A program made the position numbers and the translations under genes. DNA of 64,000 nucleotides from Maribellus luteus (GTDB taxonomy: Bacteria; Bacteroidota; Bacteroidia; Bacteroidales; Prolixibacteraceae). The DNA lies in assembly GCF_003576475.1 (NCBI RefSeq), contig NZ_QWGR01000016.1, positions 62,001 to 126,000 on the forward strand, written 5' to 3'. Below, in pieces: positions 54,926 through 62,631 of the stretch. Numbering within the stretch: position 1 is the stretch's first letter; each line of letters begins with the position of its first letter. The notes below the pieces were generated by a model. The model was not told the origin of the DNA. It worked only from the letters and a program-made list of their open reading frames with translations, and did no database searches.

Positions 54926-55128
54926 AAATAAAGAAAAGCTTCCGGTATCCAGTTTCTGGTCAACCGACTTTAAGCGTTGAAAATATCATAAAACAAAACC
55001 TATCTGGCAGAAAATGATCAATATCCAAGGTAGAATATTCAATATCCAATTAGAGCTACTCAATAAGCTCGTGGCTAGTAGCTCATAGCTTGAACTCTAA
55101 ACTCTGAACCCTGAACTCTAAACTATCT

Positions 55129-55189
55129 TACCCCCTCCGTCATTCCTTCGTCAAAGCCTTCGGAATTTCTCGTCCCCCTGAATGGGGAC
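55129..55189 (-). repeat. Hairpin module copy 11 (reversed)
   Basis: 61 bp, variant ggaatttctcg. Confidence 0.8.
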
Positions 55190-55385
55190 AAGTAAGAACC
55201 GCTGCAAGTATCCAGTTTCTGGTCAACCGACTTTAAGCGTTGAAAATATCATAAGACAAAATCTATTTGGCAGACAATGACCAATATCCAAGGTAGAATA
55301 TCCAATTCCGAACTACCCAACAAGCTCGTGGCTCGCAGCTCATAGCTTTTCCCTTGAACTCTAAACTCTGAACTCTGAACTATCT

Positions 55386-55446
55386 CACCCCCTCCGTCAT
55401 TCCTTCGTCAAAGCCTTCGGAATTCCTCGTCCCCCTGAATGGGGAC
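55386..55446 (-). repeat. Hairpin module copy 12 (reversed)
   Basis: 61 bp, the last copy, followed by the 3' end of the symporter gene. Confidence 0.8.
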
Positions 55447-55551
55447 AAACTAAGAACCGCTGCCAGTTTTGAATCATAAACTTCGAGCTATAACCCCAAT
55501 TCTTACTTCCCAACAAGCTCATAGCTCGTGGCTAATAGCTTGTAGCTTGAA

Positions 55552-57246
55552 TTATCCTTTCGGAAGCTTCTCGCCCGGGAAACGGTCGGCGTATTCTTTC
55601 CAGAATGATTTCACTTCGTTTTTCATTTCTTTCGACAAGGCCAGGATCCCAAACAGGTTGGGGATGGTCATCAGCGCGATGGTAATTCCCGAAAGTGTCC
55701 AGATAATGGTGGTGTCGGTAAATGAAGCCACAAAAAAGCCGATCACATAAATAATGTGGTAGTAAATCACCTTGCCCGAGCCAAAGAGGTAGGTAATGGC
55801 GCGGTCGCCGTAATACGACCAGCTGATGGCGGTGGAAAAGGCAAACAGCAGAAGCCCGATCGACACAATGTATTTTCCAAAGTCGCCAAACCAGCTGCGG
55901 GTAAAGGCGATAGTGGTGAGCGGGGCGCTGTGCATCAGCGATTGCCCGGTAAGCGTGAGGCCCGAAGGGTTCCGTTCTTTTTCGCGGTCTATTTTTCCGT
56001 CCACCAGTTCGAGCGGCCCGGAATATGGCTGATCGTTCACCCATACTTTTACGTTTTCGGCTACCGAGCGCGCGTGAAGAATCGTGGGTTGATTGGCTAC
56101 GACTCCGTTTTCAATCGCCAAGGTGCCGGTAAACAGTGGCAGATCGGCTTCTCCCACCAGGTAATTGTGCAGTTTGTCAACGTCTTGCTGGTTTTGTTCC
56201 GAATAAGTTCCGTCGAATACCACCAGGTCGGCATCCTGGAACTGGTTTTCGTGTTTTTCGGTCCACACACCCGACGAAAGCAGCACCAGCCCGGTAAGCG
56301 TACAAATAATGATGGTGTCGATAAACGGTTCGAGCAGGGCCACCAGTCCTTCCGAAACCGGTTCGTGTGCACGGGCAGCTGCGTGGGCAATCGGTGCCGA
56401 TCCCTGTCCGGCTTCGTTGGAGAACAAACCGCGGTTTACGCCCCGGTTAAAGGCAAAAGCAATGCTTCCGCCCAGAAAGCCACCGGTTGCAGCCGTTCCG
56501 GTAAATACATCGCCAAAAATTGCTTCGAGCGAAGGAAGTATGTTTTCGTAGTTGTAGAAAATAACGGCAATGGCGCCGATAAAGTAGATGATAGCCATTA
56601 CAGGAACCAGGCGCGAAGTAACCTGAGCAATGCGTTTGATTCCCCCGATGATCACAAAGCCCAGCAAGAGCGCCAGAACACCCCCCGTAAGCATGTGGTT
56701 GATGCCAAAGGTTTCGAAAAGCGAGTTGGAAATACTGTTTACCTGCGGAAGGCTGCCGGTTCCGAACGAAGAAAGCACGGTGGCAACGGCAAAGATCACG
56801 GCCAGCCATTTCAGGTTCAGACGGTTTTTCATGTAATACATCGGGCCACCGGCAATGGAGCCGTCCTGGGCCACTTCGCGGTATTTATGCGAGAGCGTTA
56901 CTTCCACAAATTTGGTGGTCATACCCACGGCGGCGGTTACAAGCATCCAGAACAGCGCGGCCGGCCCGCCCAGGTGAATCGCCAGTGCTACCCCGGCAAT
57001 GTTACCGGTACCTACGGTTCCCGAAAGTGCAGTGGTTAAAGCCTGAAAGTGGGAGGTGTCTCCCTTGTCGCCTTCTTTGTCGAATTTTCCGCGAACGATG
57101 CGCAGCGAATGTTTCAGGTAACGAAATTGCGGAAACTTCAGGTAAATGGTAAAGAAAATACCGGTTCCGAGTAAAAGGAATACGAACCATTGGGATCCGC
57201 CGATGTTGCTGTCGATCACCGAAAGAATGTCATTTAGTTTATGCAT
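55552..57246 (-). CDS. AGCS-family sodium:alanine symporter with a large soluble insert
   Basis: This 564-residue transporter has the AGCS signatures ([44 protein letters not shown]) and about eleven membrane helices. It imports alanine or glycine with sodium. AGCS proteins are usually 450-500 residues. Here a non-membrane segment at about 330-440, between the helix ending [12 protein letters not shown] and the next at [12 protein letters not shown], adds about 100 residues. The insert is acidic and probably faces one side of the membrane as a separate domain. It resembles no module I know. Confidence 0.87.
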   Translation of the reverse strand: MHKLNDILSVIDSNIGGSQWFVFLLLGTGIFFTIYLKFPQFRYLKHSLRIVRGKFDKEGDKGDTSHFQALTTALSGTVGTGNIAGVALAIHLGGPAALFWMLVTAAVGMTTKFVEVTLSHKYREVAQDGSIAGGPMYYMKNRLNLKWLAVIFAVATVLSSFGTGSLPQVNSISNSLFETFGINHMLTGGVLALLLGFVIIGGIKRIAQVTSRLVPVMAIIYFIGAIAVIFYNYENILPSLEAIFGDVFTGTAATGGFLGGSIAFAFNRGVNRGLFSNEAGQGSAPIAHAAARAHEPVSEGLVALLEPFIDTIIICTLTGLVLLSSGVWTEKHENQFQDADLVVFDGTYSEQNQQDVDKLHNYLVGEADLPLFTGTLAIENGVVANQPTILHARSVAENVKVWVNDQPYSGPLELVDGKIDREKERNPSGLTLTGQSLMHSAPLTTIAFTRSWFGDFGKYIVSIGLLLFAFSTAISWSYYGDRAITYLFGSGKVIYYHIIYVIGFFVASFTDTTIIWTLSGITIALMTIPNLFGILALSKEMKNEVKSFWKEYADRFPGEKLPKG

Positions 57247-57617
57247 TTATTTTCGCGTTTTTCATCTGTTTAGTATGCTCCTTTCGCCCTGAAAAATTTG
57301 GGTTTGCAGTGTTTGGGCCAGGTAAACTGCCGGGCAAACTCGAAGCAGGTATTTTTAGGTTTGTTTCAGAAACAAGGCTAAAATTAACATTCTGATTCAA
57401 TTTGCTAAAAAAACGGGGTTTTATTTTTCAAATTCCTAGCAAAGGCTGATGGATGTCAGTATTTACATAAAGTTGGAGACCGAAAGAAGCTGGGAGAGAT
57501 GCTTCTCTGCCAGCTCAAAAAAAGCCTGTTAGGGGATAAAACTTTTTTGGTGCAGGTTGGTTCTGTACGTTATTTTATGTCGTAAATTAGCGAAGTAAAA
57601 CTCAAAAGCAATTAAGC
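57247..57617. other. Intergenic region with a small hairpin
   Basis: No gene is seen. A hairpin at 57489-57514 has arms gctgg / ccagc and agaga / tctct with a G.G mismatch and a 4-nt loop. A TTTTGG (57545) and TATTTTAT (57571) pair, 20 bp apart, is a weak promoter candidate for the gene at 57618. Confidence 0.35.
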
Positions 57618-57872
57618 ATGTTACCAAAGTTTTTATTAGCCGACAACTCGTTGGAAACACCCGACACCATTTTTGTGGTTCACACCGAAACACCTCGTTT
57701 TATCGTAGAAGCCGACCTGGATGACTTCTGGAACAACCAGCAGGTACACTGGATCGACGGCGAACCGGGCGACGAAGATTACATTGCCGAATTAATTGAT
57801 GCCGCCGAAGAATTCCTTGAAAAAGAGTTTGAAAACGAGGAACTTCTGGCCAGCGAAGACGACGAGGAATAG
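57618..57872 (+). CDS. Small acidic protein (84 aa)
   Basis: The 84-residue protein is strongly acidic, with the C-terminus FENEELLASEDDEE. It starts MLPKFLLADNSLETPDTIFVV, and FIVEADLDDFWNNQQVHWID is the core. The pattern matches small conserved proteins of Bacteroidota without an assigned role. No domain can be named. It is monocistronic. Confidence 0.7.
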   Translation: MLPKFLLADNSLETPDTIFVVHTETPRFIVEADLDDFWNNQQVHWIDGEPGDEDYIAELIDAAEEFLEKEFENEELLASEDDEE

Positions 57873-57955
57873 GATCCGGTTGATTTTCGGAATTTAGGAT
57901 ATTTACCAAAGGGAATTGTCTCTTGGTTAGAGGCAACTGCCTAATTTAGAATAGG

Positions 57956-57985
57956 GAACCGCTCTTTTATAGTAGAGAGCGGTTC
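57956..57985. repeat. Transposase-linked palindrome, upstream copy
   Basis: Arms gaaccgctct / agagcggttc, perfect 10-bp stem with a 10-nt loop. It lies 37 nt before the transposase start. The stem differs from the other copies at a covarying pair (c/g for t/a). Confidence 0.8.
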
Positions 57986-58022
57986 TTTATTTTTAGGATA
58001 TTCATTATCTTGAAAAGAAAAA

Positions 58023-58652
58023 ATGCCTTCAATCAAAACGTTAACTCCAATTTTAGCCGGCGGTTACTACCATATCTTCAACCGGGGAGCAAATCGACAG
58101 AATATTTTTTACACCTCTGCCAATTATGATTATTTTCTGAACCTGCTTCATAAATTTTTAAGCGATTATGTCCATTTTCCGGCCTACGCTTTATTGCCCA
58201 ATCATTTTCATTTGGTGCTCAAGATAAAAACTGAACTTTTCAGTGAAGAGCGAGGGAACCGTTCTTTAAAAGAAGAGAACGGTTCCTTAAAATCAGTTAC
58301 AGATGAGGAACAAATAGGAAGAGAGGTAGTGAGACAATTAAAACGCATGTTTATAACTTATGCAATGGCTATCAATAAACAGGAAAATAGATCGGGGAAT
58401 CTGTTTGATCCGAAATACAAGCGACTAGAGATTTGTGACCAGAGTTATCTGGAATACGCAATTTTTTATACTCATTTCAATCCTGAGAAACATGGAATCG
58501 CAAACAACTTCAGTTCTTACAAAGCCATTCTTGGCAATGGCAGGACTAAAATGGACCGAAAATTAATATTGGACTTGTTTGAAGGAAAGGAAAGTTTTGT
58601 TGATTACCACGAGGGCTGGCATGAAGAGCGTAAAGAAATTACTTTGGAATGA
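58023..58652 (+). CDS. REP-associated tyrosine transposase (RAYT, Y1_Tnp type)
   Basis: This 209-residue protein has the Y1 transposase opening (GGYYHIFNRGANRQNIF) and the HUH motif in LLPNHFHLVL (His61, His63). The putative catalytic Tyr113 lies in MFITYAMAINKQ, followed by RSGNLFDPKYK and YTHFNPEKHGI. RAYTs move or spread REP palindromes. Here palindromes of one family flank the gene on both sides and lie inside it, in frame, encoding residues 78-88 (GNRSLKEENGS). The insert falls in the linker between the HUH and Tyr parts, which is usually variable, so the gene may still be functional. Confidence 0.88.
   Translation: MPSIKTLTPILAGGYYHIFNRGANRQNIFYTSANYDYFLNLLHKFLSDYVHFPAYALLPNHFHLVLKIKTELFSEERGNRSLKEENGSLKSVTDEEQIGREVVRQLKRMFITYAMAINKQENRSGNLFDPKYKRLEICDQSYLEYAIFYTHFNPEKHGIANNFSSYKAILGNGRTKMDRKLILDLFEGKESFVDYHEGWHEERKEITLE
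58255..58286. repeat. Transposase-linked palindrome inside the transposase gene
   Basis: Arms ggaaccgttct / agaacggttcc: a perfect 11-bp stem with a 10-nt loop, the same loop length as the upstream copy. It lies wholly within the reading frame. Confidence 0.85.
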
Positions 58653-58671
58653 TTTAAATAGAATCGGATAG

Positions 58672-58702
58672 GGAACCGTTCTTTTTTATAGAGAATGGTT
58701 CC
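58672..58702. repeat. Transposase-linked palindrome, downstream copy
   Basis: Arms ggaaccgttct / agaatggttcc, with one G.T pair and a 9-nt loop. A further half-arm aaacggttccc follows at 58705-58715. It lies between the convergent stops of the transposase (58652) and tex (58721). Confidence 0.8.
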
Positions 58703-58720
58703 TTAAACGGTTCCCTGTTT

Positions 58721-60853
58721 TTATTGCTCCAGTCCTTTCATCGAAAGCTGAATGCGTTTTCGCGGAATGTCGACTTCTTTTACCCGCACTTTTACATGTT
58801 CGTGGAGTTTTACAACTTCGTTGGGGTCGGAAATAAAACGATCGGCCAGTTCTGAAATATGTACCAGCCCCGATTCCTTGATGCCGACATCAACAAAAGC
58901 CCCGAATTTGGTAATATTGTTGACGATTCCCGGTAAAACCATCCCTACATGCAAGTCGTTGATGGAGAAAATACCATCGGCAAACTCAAACACTTTGATC
59001 GGTTTTCGCGGGTCGCGCCCGGGTTTTAGCAGCTCGCTTTTGATATCGTTGAGGGTGGGAAGGCCCACTTCGGCAGTGACGTATTTCTGCCAGTCGATTT
59101 TGGAAACCAGCTCTTCGTTGCGTACCAAATCGCTGAGCTCGCATTTCAGATCCTTGGCAATTTGTTTGACTATTTTGTACGACTCAGGGTGCACGCCCGA
59201 GTTGTCGAGCGGGTTCCTGGCATCGGGAATACGCAGGAATCCAGCGGCCTGTTCAAAGGCTTTTGGCCCCATCCGGGCAACTTTCTTTAGCGCATCGCGC
59301 GATTCAAACGCCCCGTTTTCTTTCCGGTATTCCACAATGTTTTCGGCCAGTTGTGGTCCCAATCCCGAAACATAGGTGAGCAGGTGTTTGCTGGCCGTAT
59401 TCAGGTTGACCCCTACCGAGTTCACACTTAATTCCACCACCGAATCCAAACTGCCCTTTAATTTTTTCTGATCCACATCGTGCTGGTATTGCCCCACACC
59501 AATGCTTTTCGGATCGATTTTTACGAGCTCTGCCAGCGGGTCCATCAAACGGCGACCAATGGAAACTGCACCACGGACCGTGACATCGTACTGCGGAAAT
59601 TCCTGCCGGGCCACTGTGGAGGCCGAGTAAACAGAGGCTCCGTCTTCACTGACCACATAAACACGCACTTCGCGGTTGTAGCGCAGGTTTTTGATAAAAA
59701 ACTCAGTTTCGCGGCTGGCTGTTCCGTTTCCAATCGCAATCGCATCAATCTTGTAAACCTCCACCATCGATGAAATCTTCTTGGCGGCCATTTTCTTTTC
59801 TTCCTGCGGTTTGTGCGGGTAGATGGTTTCGTTGTGAAGCAGGTTGCCTTGTTCGTCGAGGCACACCACCTTACAGCCGGTGCGGTATCCCGGATCGATG
59901 GCAAGCGTTCGTTTTTGTCCGAGTGGCGGCGCAAGCAGCAGTTGTTTCAGGTTTTCGGTGAATACTTTGATGGCTTCTTCGTCGGCCTTTTCTTTTGAAA
60001 GGTTGGAAAATTCGGTTTCAATCGAAGGCTGAATCAGGCGTTTGCACGAATCTTTTACCGCCAGTGCCACCTGTTCCGAACTCGGATTGTTTCCTTTTAC
60101 AAAAAAGCGGTCGAGGTTTTCGAGTACCCGGTCTTCATCGGGCGTTACGCTTACCCGCAAAAAACCTTCGTTCTCTCCGCGACGCATAGCCAGCAAGCGG
60201 TGCGAAGGGCATTTTTTCAACGGCTCGCTCCAGTCGAAATAATCGCGGTATTTGGCGGCTTCCTCTTCTTTGCCCTTTACCACTTTGGAGGATATAATTG
60301 CACCCAGGTCAAAGCCCCGGCGGACAATGTTTCGGGCACGCTCGTTTTCGCTAACCCACTCGGCAATAATATCGCGTGCGCCGGAAAGTGCTTCTTCGGT
60401 ACTGGCAACCTGTTCGTTCACAAACTGGTTGGCACGGAACTCCGGATCGCGTTCCACCTGTTTCATCAGGATTTTAGCCAGCGGTTCAAGCCCTTTCTCG
60501 CGTGCCATGGTGGCTTTGGTGCGGCGCTTGGGTTTGTACGGGAGGTAAATATCCTCCAGCTCCACCGGATCAAAGCAGTCTTCAATGCGTGCCTTTAGTT
60601 CAGGCGTCAGCTGTTCCTGCTCTTCAATGGTTTTCAGAATGGTCTCTTTTCGCTTCTCCAGTTCGCTGAACTTCTCGTTAAGTTCCTTGATTTGCAACAC
60701 CTGTACTTCGTCGAGACTACCGGTGCGCTCTTTCCGGTAACGCGAAATAAAAGGAACGGTGGCCCCTTCGTTCAGTAACAGGATGGTATTGGTTACCTGC
60801 ACTGTTTTTACCTGAAGTTGCTGGGCGATTAAATCTGTTATGTTGTTTTGCAT
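58721..60853 (-). CDS. tex: Tex-family RNA-binding protein
   Basis: This 710-residue protein starts at the ATG at 60853 (MQNNITDLIAQQLQV); an upstream ATG at 60877 is less likely. It has the Tex N-terminal helical domain, an RNase H-like YqgF domain (AIDPGYRTGCKVV), helix-hairpin-helix motifs (TASKHLLTYVSGLGPQLAEN), and a C-terminal S1 RNA-binding domain (LPGIVNNITKFGAFVDVGIK). Tex is linked to transcription and translation processes in several bacteria. It has the family's normal length. Confidence 0.94.
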   Translation of the reverse strand: MQNNITDLIAQQLQVKTVQVTNTILLLNEGATVPFISRYRKERTGSLDEVQVLQIKELNEKFSELEKRKETILKTIEEQEQLTPELKARIEDCFDPVELEDIYLPYKPKRRTKATMAREKGLEPLAKILMKQVERDPEFRANQFVNEQVASTEEALSGARDIIAEWVSENERARNIVRRGFDLGAIISSKVVKGKEEEAAKYRDYFDWSEPLKKCPSHRLLAMRRGENEGFLRVSVTPDEDRVLENLDRFFVKGNNPSSEQVALAVKDSCKRLIQPSIETEFSNLSKEKADEEAIKVFTENLKQLLLAPPLGQKRTLAIDPGYRTGCKVVCLDEQGNLLHNETIYPHKPQEEKKMAAKKISSMVEVYKIDAIAIGNGTASRETEFFIKNLRYNREVRVYVVSEDGASVYSASTVARQEFPQYDVTVRGAVSIGRRLMDPLAELVKIDPKSIGVGQYQHDVDQKKLKGSLDSVVELSVNSVGVNLNTASKHLLTYVSGLGPQLAENIVEYRKENGAFESRDALKKVARMGPKAFEQAAGFLRIPDARNPLDNSGVHPESYKIVKQIAKDLKCELSDLVRNEELVSKIDWQKYVTAEVGLPTLNDIKSELLKPGRDPRKPIKVFEFADGIFSINDLHVGMVLPGIVNNITKFGAFVDVGIKESGLVHISELADRFISDPNEVVKLHEHVKVRVKEVDIPRKRIQLSMKGLEQ

Positions 60854-61193
60854 TGTACCTGTTTTTGCGGAAGACAAAGGTAACGAAACTTGCTTGTTTG
60901 TCTTTCTTTTTTACACGATTGATCTGCTGAAACAGGGTGATTAAGGCCGTTCCGGCTATCGAAGCCCTGCCAAGCGACGGACTGCCCGGTCCGCAGTGCC
61001 GGGTTCGGTGGTGTATATGGACCGTTGTCCGGAGGGATGGGTGGATAAAAGTGCATTTAGCAGTTCGGGACGAAAGGTTGGCAGTCCCACAAAGAACTTT
61101 AAATGCCCGAAAGCTCGATGCTTTCTTTGCCTGAATCGGATTTTGGTGTTGAGGTGAGCGGCAATATGTCGTTAAGTGGTTGAAATACATCGC
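60854..61193. other. GC-rich intergenic stretch upstream of tex
   Basis: No gene is convincing. Between about 60940 and 61080 the stretch is GC-rich and holds a small inverted repeat (cccgg ... ccggg near 60985). It is unlike the usual AT-rich spacers here and may be decayed coding or mobile DNA. Confidence 0.3.
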
Positions 61194-61430
61194 CCTGTTA
61201 GCTTTTGACTCATCCTGTAGGCCCACGGCCCTCCCTGTAGGTGTTTGACCCTCCCTGTTGCGTTTTTAGCCCTTCCTGTTAAACAGGACGGGAAAAAAAG
61301 CTACAGGATTGAGAAAAACTTCAACAGGGCGACAAAAAACCTTACAGGACGGCCAAAAATGGTACAGGAAACGATAAAAATGCTACAGGGCGGCTCAAAA
61401 GTTAACAGGACGGCTCGCCAGGGTACAGGA
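61194..61430. repeat. Array of thirteen 20-21 bp units that reverses at a central palindrome
   Basis: CCTGT occurs at 61194, 61214, 61234, 61254 and 61275, and ACAGG at 61283, 61303, 61324, 61344, 61364, 61385, 61405 and 61425, all with spacing of 20 or 21 bp. The turn is the perfect palindrome cctgttaaacagg (61275-61287). Right-hand units follow about AAAAANNNTACAGGRCGGC; left-hand units are their reverse complement. Spacing is not a multiple of three, so the reading frame from 61245 across it is not a gene. Confidence 0.85.
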
Positions 61431-61594
61431 GTTCCGAACTCTTAGCCGGCAATACGTAAATTTTTTCGAGCGAAGCGGACGCAGCCTGTAGCTCGGAAAT
61501 GCCTTCCTCGTATTTACTATTTGTGTCATGACAAATACTAAAATCCAGCTGATAAGCGAAAGATCAGAAAGATAAGAGCTTGGGAAATCGAAAA

Positions 61595-61634
61595 AAACCG
61601 TTCTTCTATCAACTAAAAGATAGAAGAACGGTTT
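61595..61634. repeat. Transposase-linked type palindrome with a 16-bp stem
   Basis: Arms aaaccgttcttctatc / gatagaagaacggttt, perfect, with an 8-nt loop. The core ccgttct matches the transposase-linked family. It lies 46 nt from the DUF1080 gene's stop and could also end transcription. Confidence 0.75.
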
Positions 61635-61679
61635 CTGTGGTCAGACAGTGAGCCTGTCTGTAATGCGTAATAGAAAGAA

Positions 61680-62612
61680 CTAATCTGCCGATAACATCTC
61701 CAGCAACCAGTTCAGGTAATTCTTGCTGATCTCAGAAGAGCTGTTTTTGAATGATCTTTTCAATGCCTTTTCAACCGGTTTCTTTTCATCTTTTGAGACA
61801 TTTGCCGCTGATTTTTTGGCTGCAATATCAAAAAGTGCCTGTTTGGCGCCGGCTTGTGCTTTCGGATTATTTTCATCCAGCATCTGAGCCAGTGTTTCAA
61901 CTATTGAAGCGCCCTTTAAATCGGCTGCTTCACCGGCTTGCTTTCTGATATCTGCATCAGCACTGTAAAAACCTTTTTTTACATACTCCGGGTCGTCATC
62001 CAGATTCAGAACAGAAACATTCCTGAACTTTGCAAACTCACCTTCTTTGCTGTGGTTCGACTGAAAACCGATGGCCCCCGCCATGTTTTTGCCCTGCATG
62101 CTTTTAACAGTATCCACATCGGCCACGGTGGTTACTTTTCCATCTACCGAAATGGTGATGTTTTTCCGGTCGCATTTTATTTCCATTGTGTGCCATATTC
62201 CGGTAGTTTCATCAGGGCGGTTGCTCACAGCTACGTGCCCGTAAATGGAGCCGGTACAATGCAGATCGTCGCGGTAGGGTGTCCAGGGAGCGAGTAATTG
62301 TACTTCTACTCCGGTTCCCCATGGATTCTCAGGATTGCAGCGAATAAGCACTCCGCTGTTTCCTACTTCAGATAGCAGGTATTCAAACTTAAAGATAAAA
62401 TTGCCGTACTGCTTTTCGGTATACAGTTCGCTACCGTTGTGGGGGGCTGCCACCAGCACTCCGTCAAGCACTTCAAAACCGGGAACCTTCCCCGGCATCA
62501 TCCATCCGGAGAGGTCTTTGCCATTAAACAGTGTGGTAAAACGGTCTGTGTTCTGCGAAAATCCCGCAAGGCTTATTAGTAAAAAGGCAAAAAATATGGT
62601 TACTCGTTTCAT
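61680..62612 (-). CDS. Secreted DUF1080 protein (3-keto-disaccharide hydrolase-type)
   Basis: This 310-residue protein starts at the ATG at 62612 and has a signal peptide (MKRVTIFFAFLLISLAGFSQ). The concanavalin-like DUF1080 fold spans about 22-215, with FTTLFNGKDLSGWMMPGK at its start and GNSGVLIRCNPENPWGTGVE in the middle. DUF1080 proteins hydrolyse 3-keto-glycosides. The C-terminal 90 residues are helical and charged, unlike the core. It follows the Gfo/Idh/MocA gene by 19 nt on the same strand, so they are one operon that oxidises a sugar at C3 and then cleaves it. Confidence 0.85.
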   Translation of the reverse strand: MKRVTIFFAFLLISLAGFSQNTDRFTTLFNGKDLSGWMMPGKVPGFEVLDGVLVAAPHNGSELYTEKQYGNFIFKFEYLLSEVGNSGVLIRCNPENPWGTGVEVQLLAPWTPYRDDLHCTGSIYGHVAVSNRPDETTGIWHTMEIKCDRKNITISVDGKVTTVADVDTVKSMQGKNMAGAIGFQSNHSKEGEFAKFRNVSVLNLDDDPEYVKKGFYSADADIRKQAGEAADLKGASIVETLAQMLDENNPKAQAGAKQALFDIAAKKSAANVSKDEKKPVEKALKRSFKNSSSEISKNYLNWLLEMLSAD

Positions 62613-62631
62613 TTGTATAGTTTTTAGATGC

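Larger units (their letters stand above)
54477..55466. repeat. Fourfold tandem repeat (254, 264, 263 and about 209 bp)
   Basis: Units start at 54477, 54731, 54995 and 55258 with aaaa(c/t)ctat(c/t)tggcag. Each contains atgatcaatatccaaggtag words, heptamers of aactctaa/actctgaac type, and a reversed hairpin module, then tatccagtttctggtcaacc. Units 2 and 3 are almost identical and units 1 and 4 share a gctcgcagctcatag variant. This pattern suggests a recent duplication of units already diverged. Confidence 0.85.

Noticed and set aside
55756-57039. 427-codon ORF on the plus strand
   Set aside because: It is the antisense shadow of the symporter gene, which has clear family motifs.
61194-61430. 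CRISPR array
   Set aside because: Units are degenerate and 20-21 bp long without unique spacers, reverse direction once, and no cas gene is in the window.
61245-61445. Possible 66-residue ORF through the 20-bp array
   Set aside because: Unit spacing is 20 or 21 bp, so the frame shifts between units; residues do not repeat in register as a coding repeat would.
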